A stretch of 64,000 nt of DNA from an uncultured Acetatifactor sp. GTDB lineage: Bacteria; Bacillota; Clostridia; Lachnospirales; Lachnospiraceae. Below the pieces are notes generated by a model. The model saw nothing but the letters and a program-made list of their open reading frames with translations. It was not told the origin of the DNA and searched no databases. The translations under genes were made by a program, and so were the position numbers. The stretch is taken from contig CAKRUB010000013.1 in assembly GCA_934402375.1 (NCBI GenBank), forward strand, positions 1 to 64,000. Direction: 5' to 3'. Below, in pieces: positions 32,025 through 41,067 of the stretch; positions within the stretch are counted from its first letter, which is position 1, and each line of letters starts with the position of its first letter.

Positions 32025-33086
32025 ATGAAGATAAAACTTGCACTCTTAGAGCAGGATCAGGGATACCTGAACAAAATAACGATGGTTTTCAGTACGAAGT
32101 ACGCTGACAAGCTGGAGATATATTCCTTTACAAACCTTGAAATTGCCTTGGCGGCGCTGGATAGCGCGCGGATCGACGTGCTTGTGGCAGGCAGTACATT
32201 TGAAATTAATGCGGATGCTCTGCCCAGAAGATGCGGCTTTGCATATTTTGTGGAGTCCGCAGACATTGAGGCGTACAAAGGACAGCGCGCGATCTGCAAG
32301 TTCCAGAAGGCGGATCTGATATATAGACAGATTCTCAGCATCTATTCTGAGGTTGCCGGCAGTGTGTCGGGGTTGAAGATGGGCGATGATCATTGCAAGG
32401 TCATTGCGTTTACTTCGCCCTGCGGAGGAACCGGCACATCATCCGTGGCGGCAGCATATGCTATACGTTCAGCCGCAGGGGGACAGAAAACCCTCTATCT
32501 CAATCTTGAAAAATTCGGTTCTTCGGATGTCTTTTTCGCATCTGAGGGTCAGTTCGACATGAGTGATATTGTCTTCGCGCTGAAGAGCAAGAAGACAAAT
32601 CTTTCCATGAAACTCGAAAGCTGCGTCAAGCAGGACCCCAGAGGTGTCTTTTTCTATTCACAATCAAAAGTTGCACTGGATATGCTGGAGTTGAACGGGG
32701 AGGATGTACTGAGACTCCTTGCCGAGGCGAAGATTTCAGACAGCTATTCCAGAATCGTTCTGGATATGGACTTTTCAATCGATAAGAGCAGTCTGGCAAT
32801 TTTACGTCAGGCGAATGCTGTTATCTGGGTCGGGGACGGCTCGGAGACTGCCAACAGGAAGATGCTGCGCGCATATGAGGCGATTAAGATAAAGGAACAG
32901 AACGAGGATGCACCTATAACAGGGAGACTGGCGCTGGTATACAACAAGTTCAGCAACAAATCCAGCCGCCCGCTGGAGACGGAGGAAATAAAGAGCATCG
33001 GTGGTGCACCACGCTATGAACACGCGACTACAGAGCAGGTGGTTGAGCAGCTCAGCCGTATGCAGATGCTTGACAGGATTGACTAA
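32025..33086 (+). CDS. tadZ: TadZ/CpaE-like MinD-type ATPase of the Tad pilus
   Basis: GGGGGATG precedes the ATG. The first about 110 residues resemble an atypical receiver domain (MKIKLALLEQDQGYLNKI). The rest is a ParA/MinD-like ATPase with a deviant Walker A TSPCGGTGTSS (about 128-138), a switch-like KTLYLNLEKFGSSDVFF and IVLDMDF. In other bacteria TadZ/CpaE localises the pilus machine at the membrane. At 353 residues it has normal length. It is the first gene of the Tad cluster, and tadA follows after 14 bases. Confidence 0.85.
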   Translation: MKIKLALLEQDQGYLNKITMVFSTKYADKLEIYSFTNLEIALAALDSARIDVLVAGSTFEINADALPRRCGFAYFVESADIEAYKGQRAICKFQKADLIYRQILSIYSEVAGSVSGLKMGDDHCKVIAFTSPCGGTGTSSVAAAYAIRSAAGGQKTLYLNLEKFGSSDVFFASEGQFDMSDIVFALKSKKTNLSMKLESCVKQDPRGVFFYSQSKVALDMLELNGEDVLRLLAEAKISDSYSRIVLDMDFSIDKSSLAILRQANAVIWVGDGSETANRKMLRAYEAIKIKEQNEDAPITGRLALVYNKFSNKSSRPLETEEIKSIGGAPRYEHATTEQVVEQLSRMQMLDRID

Positions 33087-33100
33087 AGAGGTGGTGCCGT

Positions 33101-34339
33101 ATGGATTTTGAACAGGAACAGAGACTTGTAGCGGAAATAAAAAGCTATGTTTCGGAAAATCTTCCGTTGAGCAAAATGGATGACGACGAGCTGGAGAAGA
33201 AGGTAGAGGAGATCACGCTGAACCGGATCGGAAGCCAGTATTGTTCCATCGATCAGAAGGTTTCCATTGTGCAGCAGGTGTACAGCTCGATCAGAGGCTT
33301 CGGACTGCTGGACTCCATTATCAGCGATGACACCATCACCGAGGTCATGATCAACGGCCCGGAAAATGTTTTTATCGAGCAGAGCGGCCGGCTCTTTAAG
33401 CTGGACAAGCAGTTCGAGAGTCAGAGAAAGCTGGAGGATGTGATACAGAGAATTGTAGGACTTGCAGGAAGAGAGGTCAATCAGGCGAATCCGATCTGCG
33501 ACACGAGACTGCCGGACGGTTCCCGTGTGAATGTGGTTTTACCGCCGATTGCGCTGTGCGGTCCGACGGTGACGATCCGTAAGTTCTCCAAGACGCCGAT
33601 GACGATTGAGAGACTGATTCAATACGGCTCTATCACACAGGAAATCGCGGATAAGCTCCAACTGCTGGTAAAGGCAAAATACAATATCTTCATCAGCGGC
33701 GGAACGGGCTCCGGAAAAACAACCTTTTTGAATGCATTGTCAAATTACATCCCGAAGGATGAACGTGTAATCACGATTGAGGACTCGGCGGAGCTTCAGA
33801 TTACCGGCGTTCAGAATCTGGTCAGCTTGGAGACCAGAAATGCGAATGCATCCGGTGCGGGGCAGATAACGATCAGAGACCTCATAAAGTCCTCCCTCCG
33901 TATGAGACCGGAGAGAATTGTTGTCGGAGAGGTCAGAGGCGGCGAGGCTCTGGATATGCTTCAGGCGATGAATACGGGACATGACGGCTCTCTTTCGACG
34001 GGGCACGCGAACTCGACAGAGGATATGCTGAGCCGTCTTGAGACCATGGTTCTTCAGGGAGCGGCGGGGCTGCCGCTGGAGGCGATCCGGCAGCAGATTG
34101 CTTCCGCGGTAGACATCATTATTCATCTGTCGAGACTCCGTGACAAATCGAGAAAGACCATGGAGATCACTGAGGTCGTCGGATATGAGAACGGGCAGAT
34201 CATACTGAATCCATTGTATAAGTTCGAGGAGGACGAAAACAGCACGCTGGATAAGGTGTCGGGGAAACTGAACAGAACAGCAAATCCGATGAAAAATGAT
34301 TTCAAACTCCGACTTGCGGGAATTAAAACAGAAATATGA
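33101..34339 (+). CDS. tadA: TadA/CpaF secretion ATPase of the Tad pilus
   Basis: AGAGGTGG precedes the ATG. The 412-residue protein belongs to the VirB11/PulE-type secretion ATPases: N-terminal FGLLDSIISDDTITEVMINGP and a CpaF-type DTRLPDGSRVNVVLPP, Walker A GGTGSGKTT (about 199-207), VITIEDSAELQI, an Asp box LRMRPERIVVGEVRG and a His box STGHANST. It powers assembly and possibly retraction of the pilus at the cytoplasmic face with TadB and TadC. It is nine bases ahead of tadB. Confidence 0.95.
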   Translation: MDFEQEQRLVAEIKSYVSENLPLSKMDDDELEKKVEEITLNRIGSQYCSIDQKVSIVQQVYSSIRGFGLLDSIISDDTITEVMINGPENVFIEQSGRLFKLDKQFESQRKLEDVIQRIVGLAGREVNQANPICDTRLPDGSRVNVVLPPIALCGPTVTIRKFSKTPMTIERLIQYGSITQEIADKLQLLVKAKYNIFISGGTGSGKTTFLNALSNYIPKDERVITIEDSAELQITGVQNLVSLETRNANASGAGQITIRDLIKSSLRMRPERIVVGEVRGGEALDMLQAMNTGHDGSLSTGHANSTEDMLSRLETMVLQGAAGLPLEAIRQQIASAVDIIIHLSRLRDKSRKTMEITEVVGYENGQIILNPLYKFEEDENSTLDKVSGKLNRTANPMKNDFKLRLAGIKTEI

Positions 34340-34348
34340 GGTGAAATA

Positions 34349-35209
34349 ATGGCATTAGGAAGAAAAAAGAAAGGCGTAGAAGAACCGCAGTATTATACCT
34401 CTGCTACGAATATGCCAACTTATAACTATAAAGTATATTACATGAAGCCGTATGAAAAAATTGCTTATTTCCTTCTGGCATTTGTGGTAGGAGCAGCGGT
34501 TGGATATCTGTTTTATGGTGGAATCGGTACGGACGAATTTGGAGAGCCGACGAAACTGACATGGACGCTTAATATTATCATTCCCGGGGTGGTAGGGCTC
34601 TTTGCGGGAATTGCTTTTGTGCCCATGCGGACGCAGCAGATTATTGAAAAGCAGAGAAAAAAACTGAACATCCAATTTAGAGATATGCTGGAGGCTCTTA
34701 ATACATCGTTGGGAGCAGGAAAGAATGTAGTAGATTCGTTCCATGCTGTATATGATGACCTTAAGGTTCAATATGATGAGGGCGCATATATTTTGAAAGA
34801 ACTGGAAGTCATTCTATCGGGTATGGCTAACAATGTTGATATTGAAGATCTGTTGTTTGATTTCGGAACAAGGAGCGGTATTGAAGATATTAGCAGCTTT
34901 GCAAATGTTTTTAAGATATGCTATCGCAAGGGTGGAAACATCAAGGACACGATTAGGAGTACACATGCAATTCTTGGAGACAAGATGGAGATCAGTGAGG
35001 ATATCGAGACTGTTGTGACCTCAAACAAGACGGAACAAAAAATCATGATTGCTATGCCTATAGCATTGATTGGCATGATTAAAATGATGAGTCCTGATTT
35101 TGCTGCGAATTTTACAACTTTTACAGGTGTATTATCAACGACAGTAGCAATAGGAATGTTTGTTGCATCCTATGTGATCGGCAAAAAGATTTTGAATATT
35201 AAGGTATAG
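34349..35209 (+). CDS. tadB: TadB-like pilus platform membrane protein
   Basis: GAGGTG lies upstream of the ATG. The 286 residues contain two membrane segments near the start (about 32-52 and 71-91), a type II secretion F-like cytoplasmic domain (FRDMLEALNTSLGAGKNVVDSF, SFANVFKICYRKGGNIKDTI) and two at the end. TadB and TadC form the inner-membrane platform on which TadA acts. From this gene to 44.3 kb the DNA is visibly more AT-rich than tadZ/tadA and the genes after 44.3 kb. Confidence 0.85.
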   Translation: MALGRKKKGVEEPQYYTSATNMPTYNYKVYYMKPYEKIAYFLLAFVVGAAVGYLFYGGIGTDEFGEPTKLTWTLNIIIPGVVGLFAGIAFVPMRTQQIIEKQRKKLNIQFRDMLEALNTSLGAGKNVVDSFHAVYDDLKVQYDEGAYILKELEVILSGMANNVDIEDLLFDFGTRSGIEDISSFANVFKICYRKGGNIKDTIRSTHAILGDKMEISEDIETVVTSNKTEQKIMIAMPIALIGMIKMMSPDFAANFTTFTGVLSTTVAIGMFVASYVIGKKILNIKV

Positions 35210-35220
35210 GGAGAAAAGAT

Positions 35221-36090
35221 ATGCTGACTGTAATGGATTTCGTGGTTTTTGGAGTGGGGTTGCTATTTATCCTGATATGGTTGGTGCTTTTTTTCTGTGG
35301 GTTGAAATATGCCTCTTTGTTTGAGACTCTGGATGAAAAGGATTTTCCGCTGAAAGATTTATATGTTGAAGGATATACCCTCATGAAATTAATAAATTAT
35401 CAATATAATTCACGGCGGGATAGAAAGCTTCATAAGGAAATCTGTGTCCTGTATGGGAAAAAGTATGCGGATTACTATATCAGGGTCATCTATGCACAAA
35501 AAATTACGTTTGCCCTTACGCTTTTGACATTGGCAGCACCTATGTATGGGTTGGCAGCAAGTCCTGCGGCAGGTATGATTATGATTCTCTTTGCGGGAAC
35601 CGCCTATTTCTATTTTGGTACGGCTACAGAGAAGAAGATATTGAAGAGATCAGAGGAGATGCTTTGCGACTTTTCAAATGTGGTATCAAAGCTGGCACTT
35701 CTGACGAATGCGGGACTGATTATGCGGGAGGCGTGGGAAGAGGTGGCTTATACCGGCGAAACCGCATTATATAAAGAAATGCAGTTTACAGTGAGTGAAA
35801 TGAATAATGGAGTTTCTGAGATAGACGCTCTGTACAATTTCGGCTCGCGATGTATTATTCCTGAAATTAAAAAGTTCACATCAACGATCACACAAGGAAT
35901 TATCAAAGGAAACAGCGAGCTTACATACATGCTTCAGGAGCAAAGCAGGGAAGTATGGGCTGCAAAAAAACAAAATGTCAGACGACAGGGCGAAAAGGCG
36001 GCAAGTAAGTTACTCATACCTATTTTAATCATGTTTGCCGGCATATTGATTATGATCCTGATTCCTATATTTACAAATTTAGGAGTCTGA
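35221..36090 (+). CDS. tadC: TadC-like pilus platform membrane protein
   Basis: AGGGAG precedes the ATG, 11 bases after tadB. The 289-residue protein starts with a membrane segment (about 5-29), has two more in the middle (about 94-140), then a T2SF-type domain (LALLTNAGLIMREAWEEVA, EINNGVSEIDALYNFGSRC-like region, EQSREVWAAKKQNVRRQGEKAASKLL) and a final membrane helix. It is the partner of TadB. Confidence 0.85.
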   Translation: MLTVMDFVVFGVGLLFILIWLVLFFCGLKYASLFETLDEKDFPLKDLYVEGYTLMKLINYQYNSRRDRKLHKEICVLYGKKYADYYIRVIYAQKITFALTLLTLAAPMYGLAASPAAGMIMILFAGTAYFYFGTATEKKILKRSEEMLCDFSNVVSKLALLTNAGLIMREAWEEVAYTGETALYKEMQFTVSEMNNGVSEIDALYNFGSRCIIPEIKKFTSTITQGIIKGNSELTYMLQEQSREVWAAKKQNVRRQGEKAASKLLIPILIMFAGILIMILIPIFTNLGV

Positions 36091-36130
36091 TCAGATTAAT
36101 ATAGAAATATGTGGGAAAGGAGGAAAAAGA

Positions 36131-36343
36131 ATGATGTTTGCAATCAAAGCTATGGCTTTAAAGGCGGGCATAAAGTTCCGTGAGTTTTTGCGCAAGGAGA
36201 ACGGTGAGGTTAATATCGTTACAATCGTTGTGCTTATTGGTATTGCTGTCCTTCTGGCAATTATCTTTAGGGGAGCGATTACGAATCTTCTCAACTCCCT
36301 GTTCGGAACAATAGAAAACAATGCGCAGAATGCTATTAATTGA
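36131..36343 (+). CDS. Flp-type pilin (type IVb pilin)
   Basis: AAGGAGG lies seven bases before the ATG. The 70-residue product has a short basic leader (residues 1-24, ending KEN), a Gly-Glu pair (GEVN) typical of prepilin processing sites, then a single hydrophobic helix (VNIVTIVVLIGIAVLLAIIF) and a short polar tail. This is the shape of Flp1-like pilins. It would be cleaved by the A24 peptidase encoded at 42320-43006 and assembled into the fibre. An intercistronic stem-loop follows it. Confidence 0.85.
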   Translation: MMFAIKAMALKAGIKFREFLRKENGEVNIVTIVVLIGIAVLLAIIFRGAITNLLNSLFGTIENNAQNAIN

Positions 36344-36358
36344 TGAGCATTTCTCAAG

Positions 36359-36395
36359 AACTGCGTGGCAGCCAGGAGAGGTATGCCGCGCAGTT
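36359..36395 (+). other. Stem-loop after the pilin gene
   Basis: AACTGCGTGGC (36359-36369) pairs with GCCGCGCAGTT (36385-36395): an 11-bp stem with one G-U pair. No T-run follows, so it is probably not a terminator; an mRNA-stabilising hairpin that raises pilin output relative to later genes is likely. Confidence 0.65.
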
Positions 36396-36454
36396 GCCTG
36401 TGAAGTATCTGAATACAGTCCAAGGTATGTTTAAAAGGGACATGGTAACGGCTT

Positions 36455-37084
36455 ATGAAAATGAAAAAGAAAATAATTGAAGAAAGTGGAATGGCAATTG
36501 TGGAGGCTACTATTGTATTCCCAGTGATATTTTTGGTGATCTTTCTGATGATTTTTGCTGGAAATGCCTATCTCCAGAAATGCCGAGTGGAAGCAATAGT
36601 AAACCGGATGGCAATCAGCGGAGCTGCATATTGTGCTGACCCTTTGCTGCAAGGCATCGAGGGAGGAAGTATTCCGTCATTGGGTGAGTTGGACGTCAAA
36701 CCGTACCGCTATCTGTTTGGCGGTATGGAGAGCATAGAGACGAAGATTAGTGCCGAAGTCGAGACGCGTGTGAGGGGAATGAGCACAGGTCTTTTCTCTA
36801 ATATGAAGCCGACTGCACCGGTAATTGAGGTGAAGTACAATAATGGATTTATATATTCCACTTTTTCGGTAGAGATAGAGTATAAAATTGAGATTCCGGT
36901 AAGGCTGTTGGGAGCTTCTGACTTTATTGCGCTTGAGGTGTCTACAAGAACAGATATGCCTGTGTCGGACACGGTTGAATTTATTCGAAACGTTGATATG
37001 GTTGGAGATTATATGGATAGATACGGCGTCACTGAAAAGATAAATGAGGTGATTAATAAGGCAAAGGAATGGTCCGGAAAGTAG
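36455..37084 (+). CDS. TadE-like pseudopilin
   Basis: The 209-residue protein opens with the TadE signature: a short basic leader, EESGMAIVEATIVFPVIFLV (Glu at +5 relative to the likely cleavage) and one membrane helix, then a beta-rich outer part. Pseudopilins of this type are thought to prime or cap the Tad fibre after cleavage by the prepilin peptidase. The ribosome site is weak (AAAGGG about 16 bases upstream), so its translation may be low relative to the pilin. The next gene starts eight bases after its stop. Confidence 0.85.
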   Translation: MKMKKKIIEESGMAIVEATIVFPVIFLVIFLMIFAGNAYLQKCRVEAIVNRMAISGAAYCADPLLQGIEGGSIPSLGELDVKPYRYLFGGMESIETKISAEVETRVRGMSTGLFSNMKPTAPVIEVKYNNGFIYSTFSVEIEYKIEIPVRLLGASDFIALEVSTRTDMPVSDTVEFIRNVDMVGDYMDRYGVTEKINEVINKAKEWSGK

Positions 37085-37092
37085 GGGGATTT

Positions 37093-40000
37093 ATGCTGAG
37101 ACTGTCGAAACGTAACAAAGGAACAAAGGGAGCCGTTTCAATTTTTCTGGTACTGATTCTGGTACCGTGTATTGTTGTGACCTCGGTGTTTGTGGATCTG
37201 GGGAGAGTTCACATGTCAAAAGGGATGGCGGCTTCAGCCGGTGATCTGGCATTAAATACGCTGATGACAAATTTCGATGCGGATCTGAAAGAATGGTATG
37301 GCATGGCGGCTTCCTGTCAGAACATAGAGGAGTTTTACACCGTATCCGCGCAATTTTTTTTAAGAACATTATCCTCGCAGGGATTGTCTGAGGATGAGAT
37401 CAAGCTTTTGTCTGATTATTATGCCGCTGCAACTAGTGATGACACTATTTATGACTTATTGCAGACCGACTGTCAGACGGCTCCAAGCGACATGATAAAA
37501 GCCGTGGATGATGCCAATCTGACGAATCCAACCATGATAAAGGATCAGGTAGTGGAGTTTATGAAGTATCGTGCTCCGATCGAAATGACTATTTCCATTA
37601 TCGATAGGCTTCAAAAGGATACGTCGGTGACTGAAGCAATGGAGGCGGAGGAAAATGAGCCGCTTACAGAGAAAAAGACGGAGTTTTACGAGGCAGAAGG
37701 AGAACTGCTGGCAGCAGCTTTGAATTCCTATATAGCTATATATGATTTTTACAGTGCTGCGCGGTCACTAGGACTTGATAATAATAAGCTGCAGGAATAT
37801 GCAAATAAACTCACGACATATAAAAATACATATGCAGAAATCCACAGGCTTACAGTTTCTAATCTCCTGAATACAGAGGGTTTGCAGGCATACAACCGTG
37901 TGACAGCCGCGCTTGATAAGTATAATTCGTCCTATGATGAAAAAAACAGTGATATTTATTCATCGAAAAAAACAATACGAGGAGTGACGTACTATTACAT
38001 AAATAATGCTAAAGCAAAGACTCTTTTGGACAATTTAAGCAGCAAAATAGACGCATTTAACACTGCAAAAAGTAATTACGAGACGGCTGCGGCAACGCTT
38101 ATGGGAAATCAACCGGGAACCGGAGATGCCCAAGCCTATGCGATACAGTGGTGGATACAGATGAATCAGGCGGTGAATGCCGCGAATGGCTATACGTCAA
38201 GCGTGTCCAGTGCTGCGGATGAAATGCTCTGTGCATATTCAAAGGTGCTTGCTATGAAGAAGTGTACTGTTGATCCAGGCGCAACGGCAGATTGGTCGAC
38301 CCGATATGACGAACTGACGGCTAAGGTTGTACAGATTCAGGGAAAATATCTAACAGCGAGCATTTCGGATAGTTCAGATGCATATCTTAATGCGGTAGGA
38401 AAACTGGAGGAGGTATCACAAGCTAATCTGAGCAAAATCAGTCCAAGCAGCCTTACTGTCACGGTAGACGGAACGTCAAAAAACATAGAGGAGGCAATCT
38501 CTTATATTAATACCGAGCTCGTGACAATTAAGACGAATCTGGAAAGCGTAATTTCTTATTTGGATATCGCTATTGACGGCAATGAGAGCGATCGGAGTGT
38601 TGATAAGTATGACAGAGTAAAAAGTCTGGATGCATTGTTGGGGCTGGTGGAAAATTACAACAAAACCAAGAATGCATGGGAAAATACGGCGAATACGACG
38701 GGCACTCATATGGCTGAGGAAAATAGAACAGAAATTAATCAAATCGATGCAGAAACATATGGGGCGATAACAAGCGAGTCGGTAGGAAAATTAAAAACGC
38801 GTCTCATAAATATTCGATCCCAGTTACAGACGGTGCATTCGGCAATTAACACCATGACATATGGGGGAACAGCTTTGACCGGCATCGGTAGCTTTGCGGC
38901 ATTTAAGACGGCAGCTTTAACTAAGGTGAGCACTACGGCGATACCTCTTAAAAACAGTGAATTGAATAATTATGCGACATCCACCTTCGGGGAACTTTTC
39001 CGACCGACAGAAGCGACCGTTGTAACGTTATTGCATATGGATGAGAATGATTATAACCTCACAATCAACCCGGAAAGTGGGGAGGTTGCCACACCGGAAC
39101 TTTTTGTCTACTTTCATAGAAAGTTTAGTACAGTATCAAAACAGGATGTAAAAAAGAAGCAGAAGGAACTGGATGATGGGAAAGATTCTGGAAAGAAAAA
39201 AGCAGACGAGGCGAAAGAAAAGGGAAGGTATCATGGGGGAGGCGAAGAAATTGTAAAGGATTTTTCGGCAGATGGTAACTTTAATCTGGGAGCCGACGCT
39301 CTTGCGGGAATACTGGATTTGATTAATGGTCTGATTAATCTGGATATTACGAATATTCGAGATGACTTGTATGTGACGGCATACATCATGGATATGTTCA
39401 GCTATGCGACTTATGAAAATGAAGGATTGTATTCTTTGATTTCCGAAAAAAAAGAATTAACGCTGGGAAATTATCCGGAGAAATATCAGGATGAGGCGAT
39501 TATGGGGAAAACGGGGAAAGAGAATAATACATGGTTAAGTGAAAGACCACAGGATTTTTACAATAAATCTCTTACCATGCAGATGATTAACAAAAGCAAT
39601 AATGCAGCTTATTGTGCAGAGGTTGAGTATATCCTGTATGGCGGCAGGGAGGGCTGCGGAAATGCAGAAAATGTAAAAGCGGTTTATAACAATATCTATG
39701 GTATTCGCTATGTATTAAATCTAGTATCCGCATTTGCAAATTTCTGGTCGGGGGATAATAACACGGCAAGAGTAATTGACACAATAGCTTTAGCAATTGC
39801 GGGTGCTACGCAAGGAATTATTCCAAAGGAATTGACAAAGGTTATTCTGATTCCGATTCTGACCATTTTCGAGACTGCAAATGATCTCGAACGTCTGGAA
39901 GCAGGATTTCCTGTTGAACTGTATAAGAAAACTGCAGCGCAGTGGTGGGTTAAGGTTCCTGATGGGGAAAGCGCAAATACTGTCGGAGAGTTTTTGAACG

Positions 40001-40338
40001 TGTTTTCCGGAACCAGTGGACAAACGAACCCAGATGAAGGAATTTTTTATAGCGATTATTTGACGCTGTTTGTTTATCTAGGACTTAAGGGATCCTCTGC
40101 AGAGGCTATGTATCAACGGATGGCGGAGGTCATACAAGCTAATATGCGTAAATTAAGCGGCGAAAGCAGTTATTCCATGGAGAAGGCGAGGCTATATTTC
40201 CGCCTGAATTCAACGATCCGAGTAAGACCGTTAATGATTACTCTGCCATTTTTTAAATTTGATGAATACCAGAATAATATGGATACTAAAACAGACTGGT
40301 GTACTTATGAGCTTAGTACAATACGAGGATATTCTTGA
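37093..40338 (+). CDS. Large TadG-like pilus-locus protein (DUF5702-type)
   Basis: I prefer ATG 37093, with AGGGGG four bases upstream, over 37069, which overlaps the previous gene. The N-terminus is basic and then hydrophobic (GAVSIFLVLILVPCIVVTSVFVDLGRVHMSK), as in TadE/G-type proteins. The 1081-residue body is long and mostly helical/coiled-coil (residues about 60-690), followed by a Lys/Asp-rich stretch (KKKQKELDDGKDSGKKKADE, about 695-715) and a C-terminal domain with further hydrophobic stretches. Homologues in Clostridia Tad loci are labelled DUF5702. It is probably anchored in the membrane with a long extracellular part; a role as a minor pilin or tip/adhesion component is inference. 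Confidence 0.75.
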   Translation: MLRLSKRNKGTKGAVSIFLVLILVPCIVVTSVFVDLGRVHMSKGMAASAGDLALNTLMTNFDADLKEWYGMAASCQNIEEFYTVSAQFFLRTLSSQGLSEDEIKLLSDYYAAATSDDTIYDLLQTDCQTAPSDMIKAVDDANLTNPTMIKDQVVEFMKYRAPIEMTISIIDRLQKDTSVTEAMEAEENEPLTEKKTEFYEAEGELLAAALNSYIAIYDFYSAARSLGLDNNKLQEYANKLTTYKNTYAEIHRLTVSNLLNTEGLQAYNRVTAALDKYNSSYDEKNSDIYSSKKTIRGVTYYYINNAKAKTLLDNLSSKIDAFNTAKSNYETAAATLMGNQPGTGDAQAYAIQWWIQMNQAVNAANGYTSSVSSAADEMLCAYSKVLAMKKCTVDPGATADWSTRYDELTAKVVQIQGKYLTASISDSSDAYLNAVGKLEEVSQANLSKISPSSLTVTVDGTSKNIEEAISYINTELVTIKTNLESVISYLDIAIDGNESDRSVDKYDRVKSLDALLGLVENYNKTKNAWENTANTTGTHMAEENRTEINQIDAETYGAITSESVGKLKTRLINIRSQLQTVHSAINTMTYGGTALTGIGSFAAFKTAALTKVSTTAIPLKNSELNNYATSTFGELFRPTEATVVTLLHMDENDYNLTINPESGEVATPELFVYFHRKFSTVSKQDVKKKQKELDDGKDSGKKKADEAKEKGRYHGGGEEIVKDFSADGNFNLGADALAGILDLINGLINLDITNIRDDLYVTAYIMDMFSYATYENEGLYSLISEKKELTLGNYPEKYQDEAIMGKTGKENNTWLSERPQDFYNKSLTMQMINKSNNAAYCAEVEYILYGGREGCGNAENVKAVYNNIYGIRYVLNLVSAFANFWSGDNNTARVIDTIALAIAGATQGIIPKELTKVILIPILTIFETANDLERLEAGFPVELYKKTAAQWWVKVPDGESANTVGEFLNVFSGTSGQTNPDEGIFYSDYLTLFVYLGLKGSSAEAMYQRMAEVIQANMRKLSGESSYSMEKARLYFRLNSTIRVRPLMITLPFFKFDEYQNNMDTKTDWCTYELSTIRGYS

Positions 40339-40352
40339 TAGGAGAGATTGAA

Positions 40353-41042
40353 ATGAATAAGAGAGTGATAGTTACCTGTTTGATCATGGTGGTATGTAGC
40401 TTCGCTGCATGTGGAGCGGAAGGTCCGAAGGAGGAAAATCCGTCTGCGACGTATGAGGCAGTTTCTGAGAAGGCGAAGGAAAATGGAAATTCCAAGCTGA
40501 CAGCTGAGACGCTGATGGAATATGCGGCGAGTGAGGATTCCGATTTTTTCTTTGATCCTGATGATGAGGGTGGCTGTTCAGCAGAAAGATACTATGGCGA
40601 AGATAAAATCATTGTAGTCCCGGAAGAACATAATTCTCTTCCGGTCAAGCGGCTTGGAAAATATGTGTTTTCTAATATGGAAGAATTAGAAGGGCTGCTC
40701 ATTCCGGATTCGGTTATCGAAATCAGAGAGGGAATATGTTCTCTTGACACGGGACTCAAAATTGTTGTTTTCGGAGCAAATGTTAAGTCGGTAGGGGAAG
40801 CTGCCTTTCTGGGGTGTTCTTCTTTGGAAACGGTTGTTCTTAATGAGGGCTTGGAGGAAATAGGTAACCAGGTTTTTAGTATGTGCAAAAGCTTGAAAGA
40901 ATTGGAGATCCCGGAGTCAGTTACGGAAATTAATCCGAGTGCTTTTGTTGGAATTTCAACAGAACTTAAAATTATCGGCAAAAGTGGTTCCTATGCAGAA
41001 CAATTTGCGACAGAAAATAACATAGAATTTGTGGCTAAATAA
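40353..41042 (+). CDS. BspA-type leucine-rich-repeat lipoprotein
   Basis: AGGAGAG is upstream of the ATG at 40353. The 229-residue product has a lipoprotein signal (IVTCLIMVVCSFAAC, cysteine near 20), an acidic linker and then BspA-like leucine-rich repeats (LIPDSVIEI, GEAAFLGCSSLETVVL, NEGLEEIGNQVFSMCKSLKE, IPESVTEINPSAFVG). The last part GSYAEQFATENNIEFVAK is the usual terminal repeat. Such repeats bind host or partner proteins in other bacteria. It is co-directional and tightly spaced with Tad genes, so it probably belongs to the pilus cell-surface apparatus. Confidence 0.85.
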   Translation: MNKRVIVTCLIMVVCSFAACGAEGPKEENPSATYEAVSEKAKENGNSKLTAETLMEYAASEDSDFFFDPDDEGGCSAERYYGEDKIIVVPEEHNSLPVKRLGKYVFSNMEELEGLLIPDSVIEIREGICSLDTGLKIVVFGANVKSVGEAAFLGCSSLETVVLNEGLEEIGNQVFSMCKSLKELEIPESVTEINPSAFVGISTELKIIGKSGSYAEQFATENNIEFVAK

Positions 41043-41067
41043 TTTATGTACAGCAGAGGTGAAGAGA

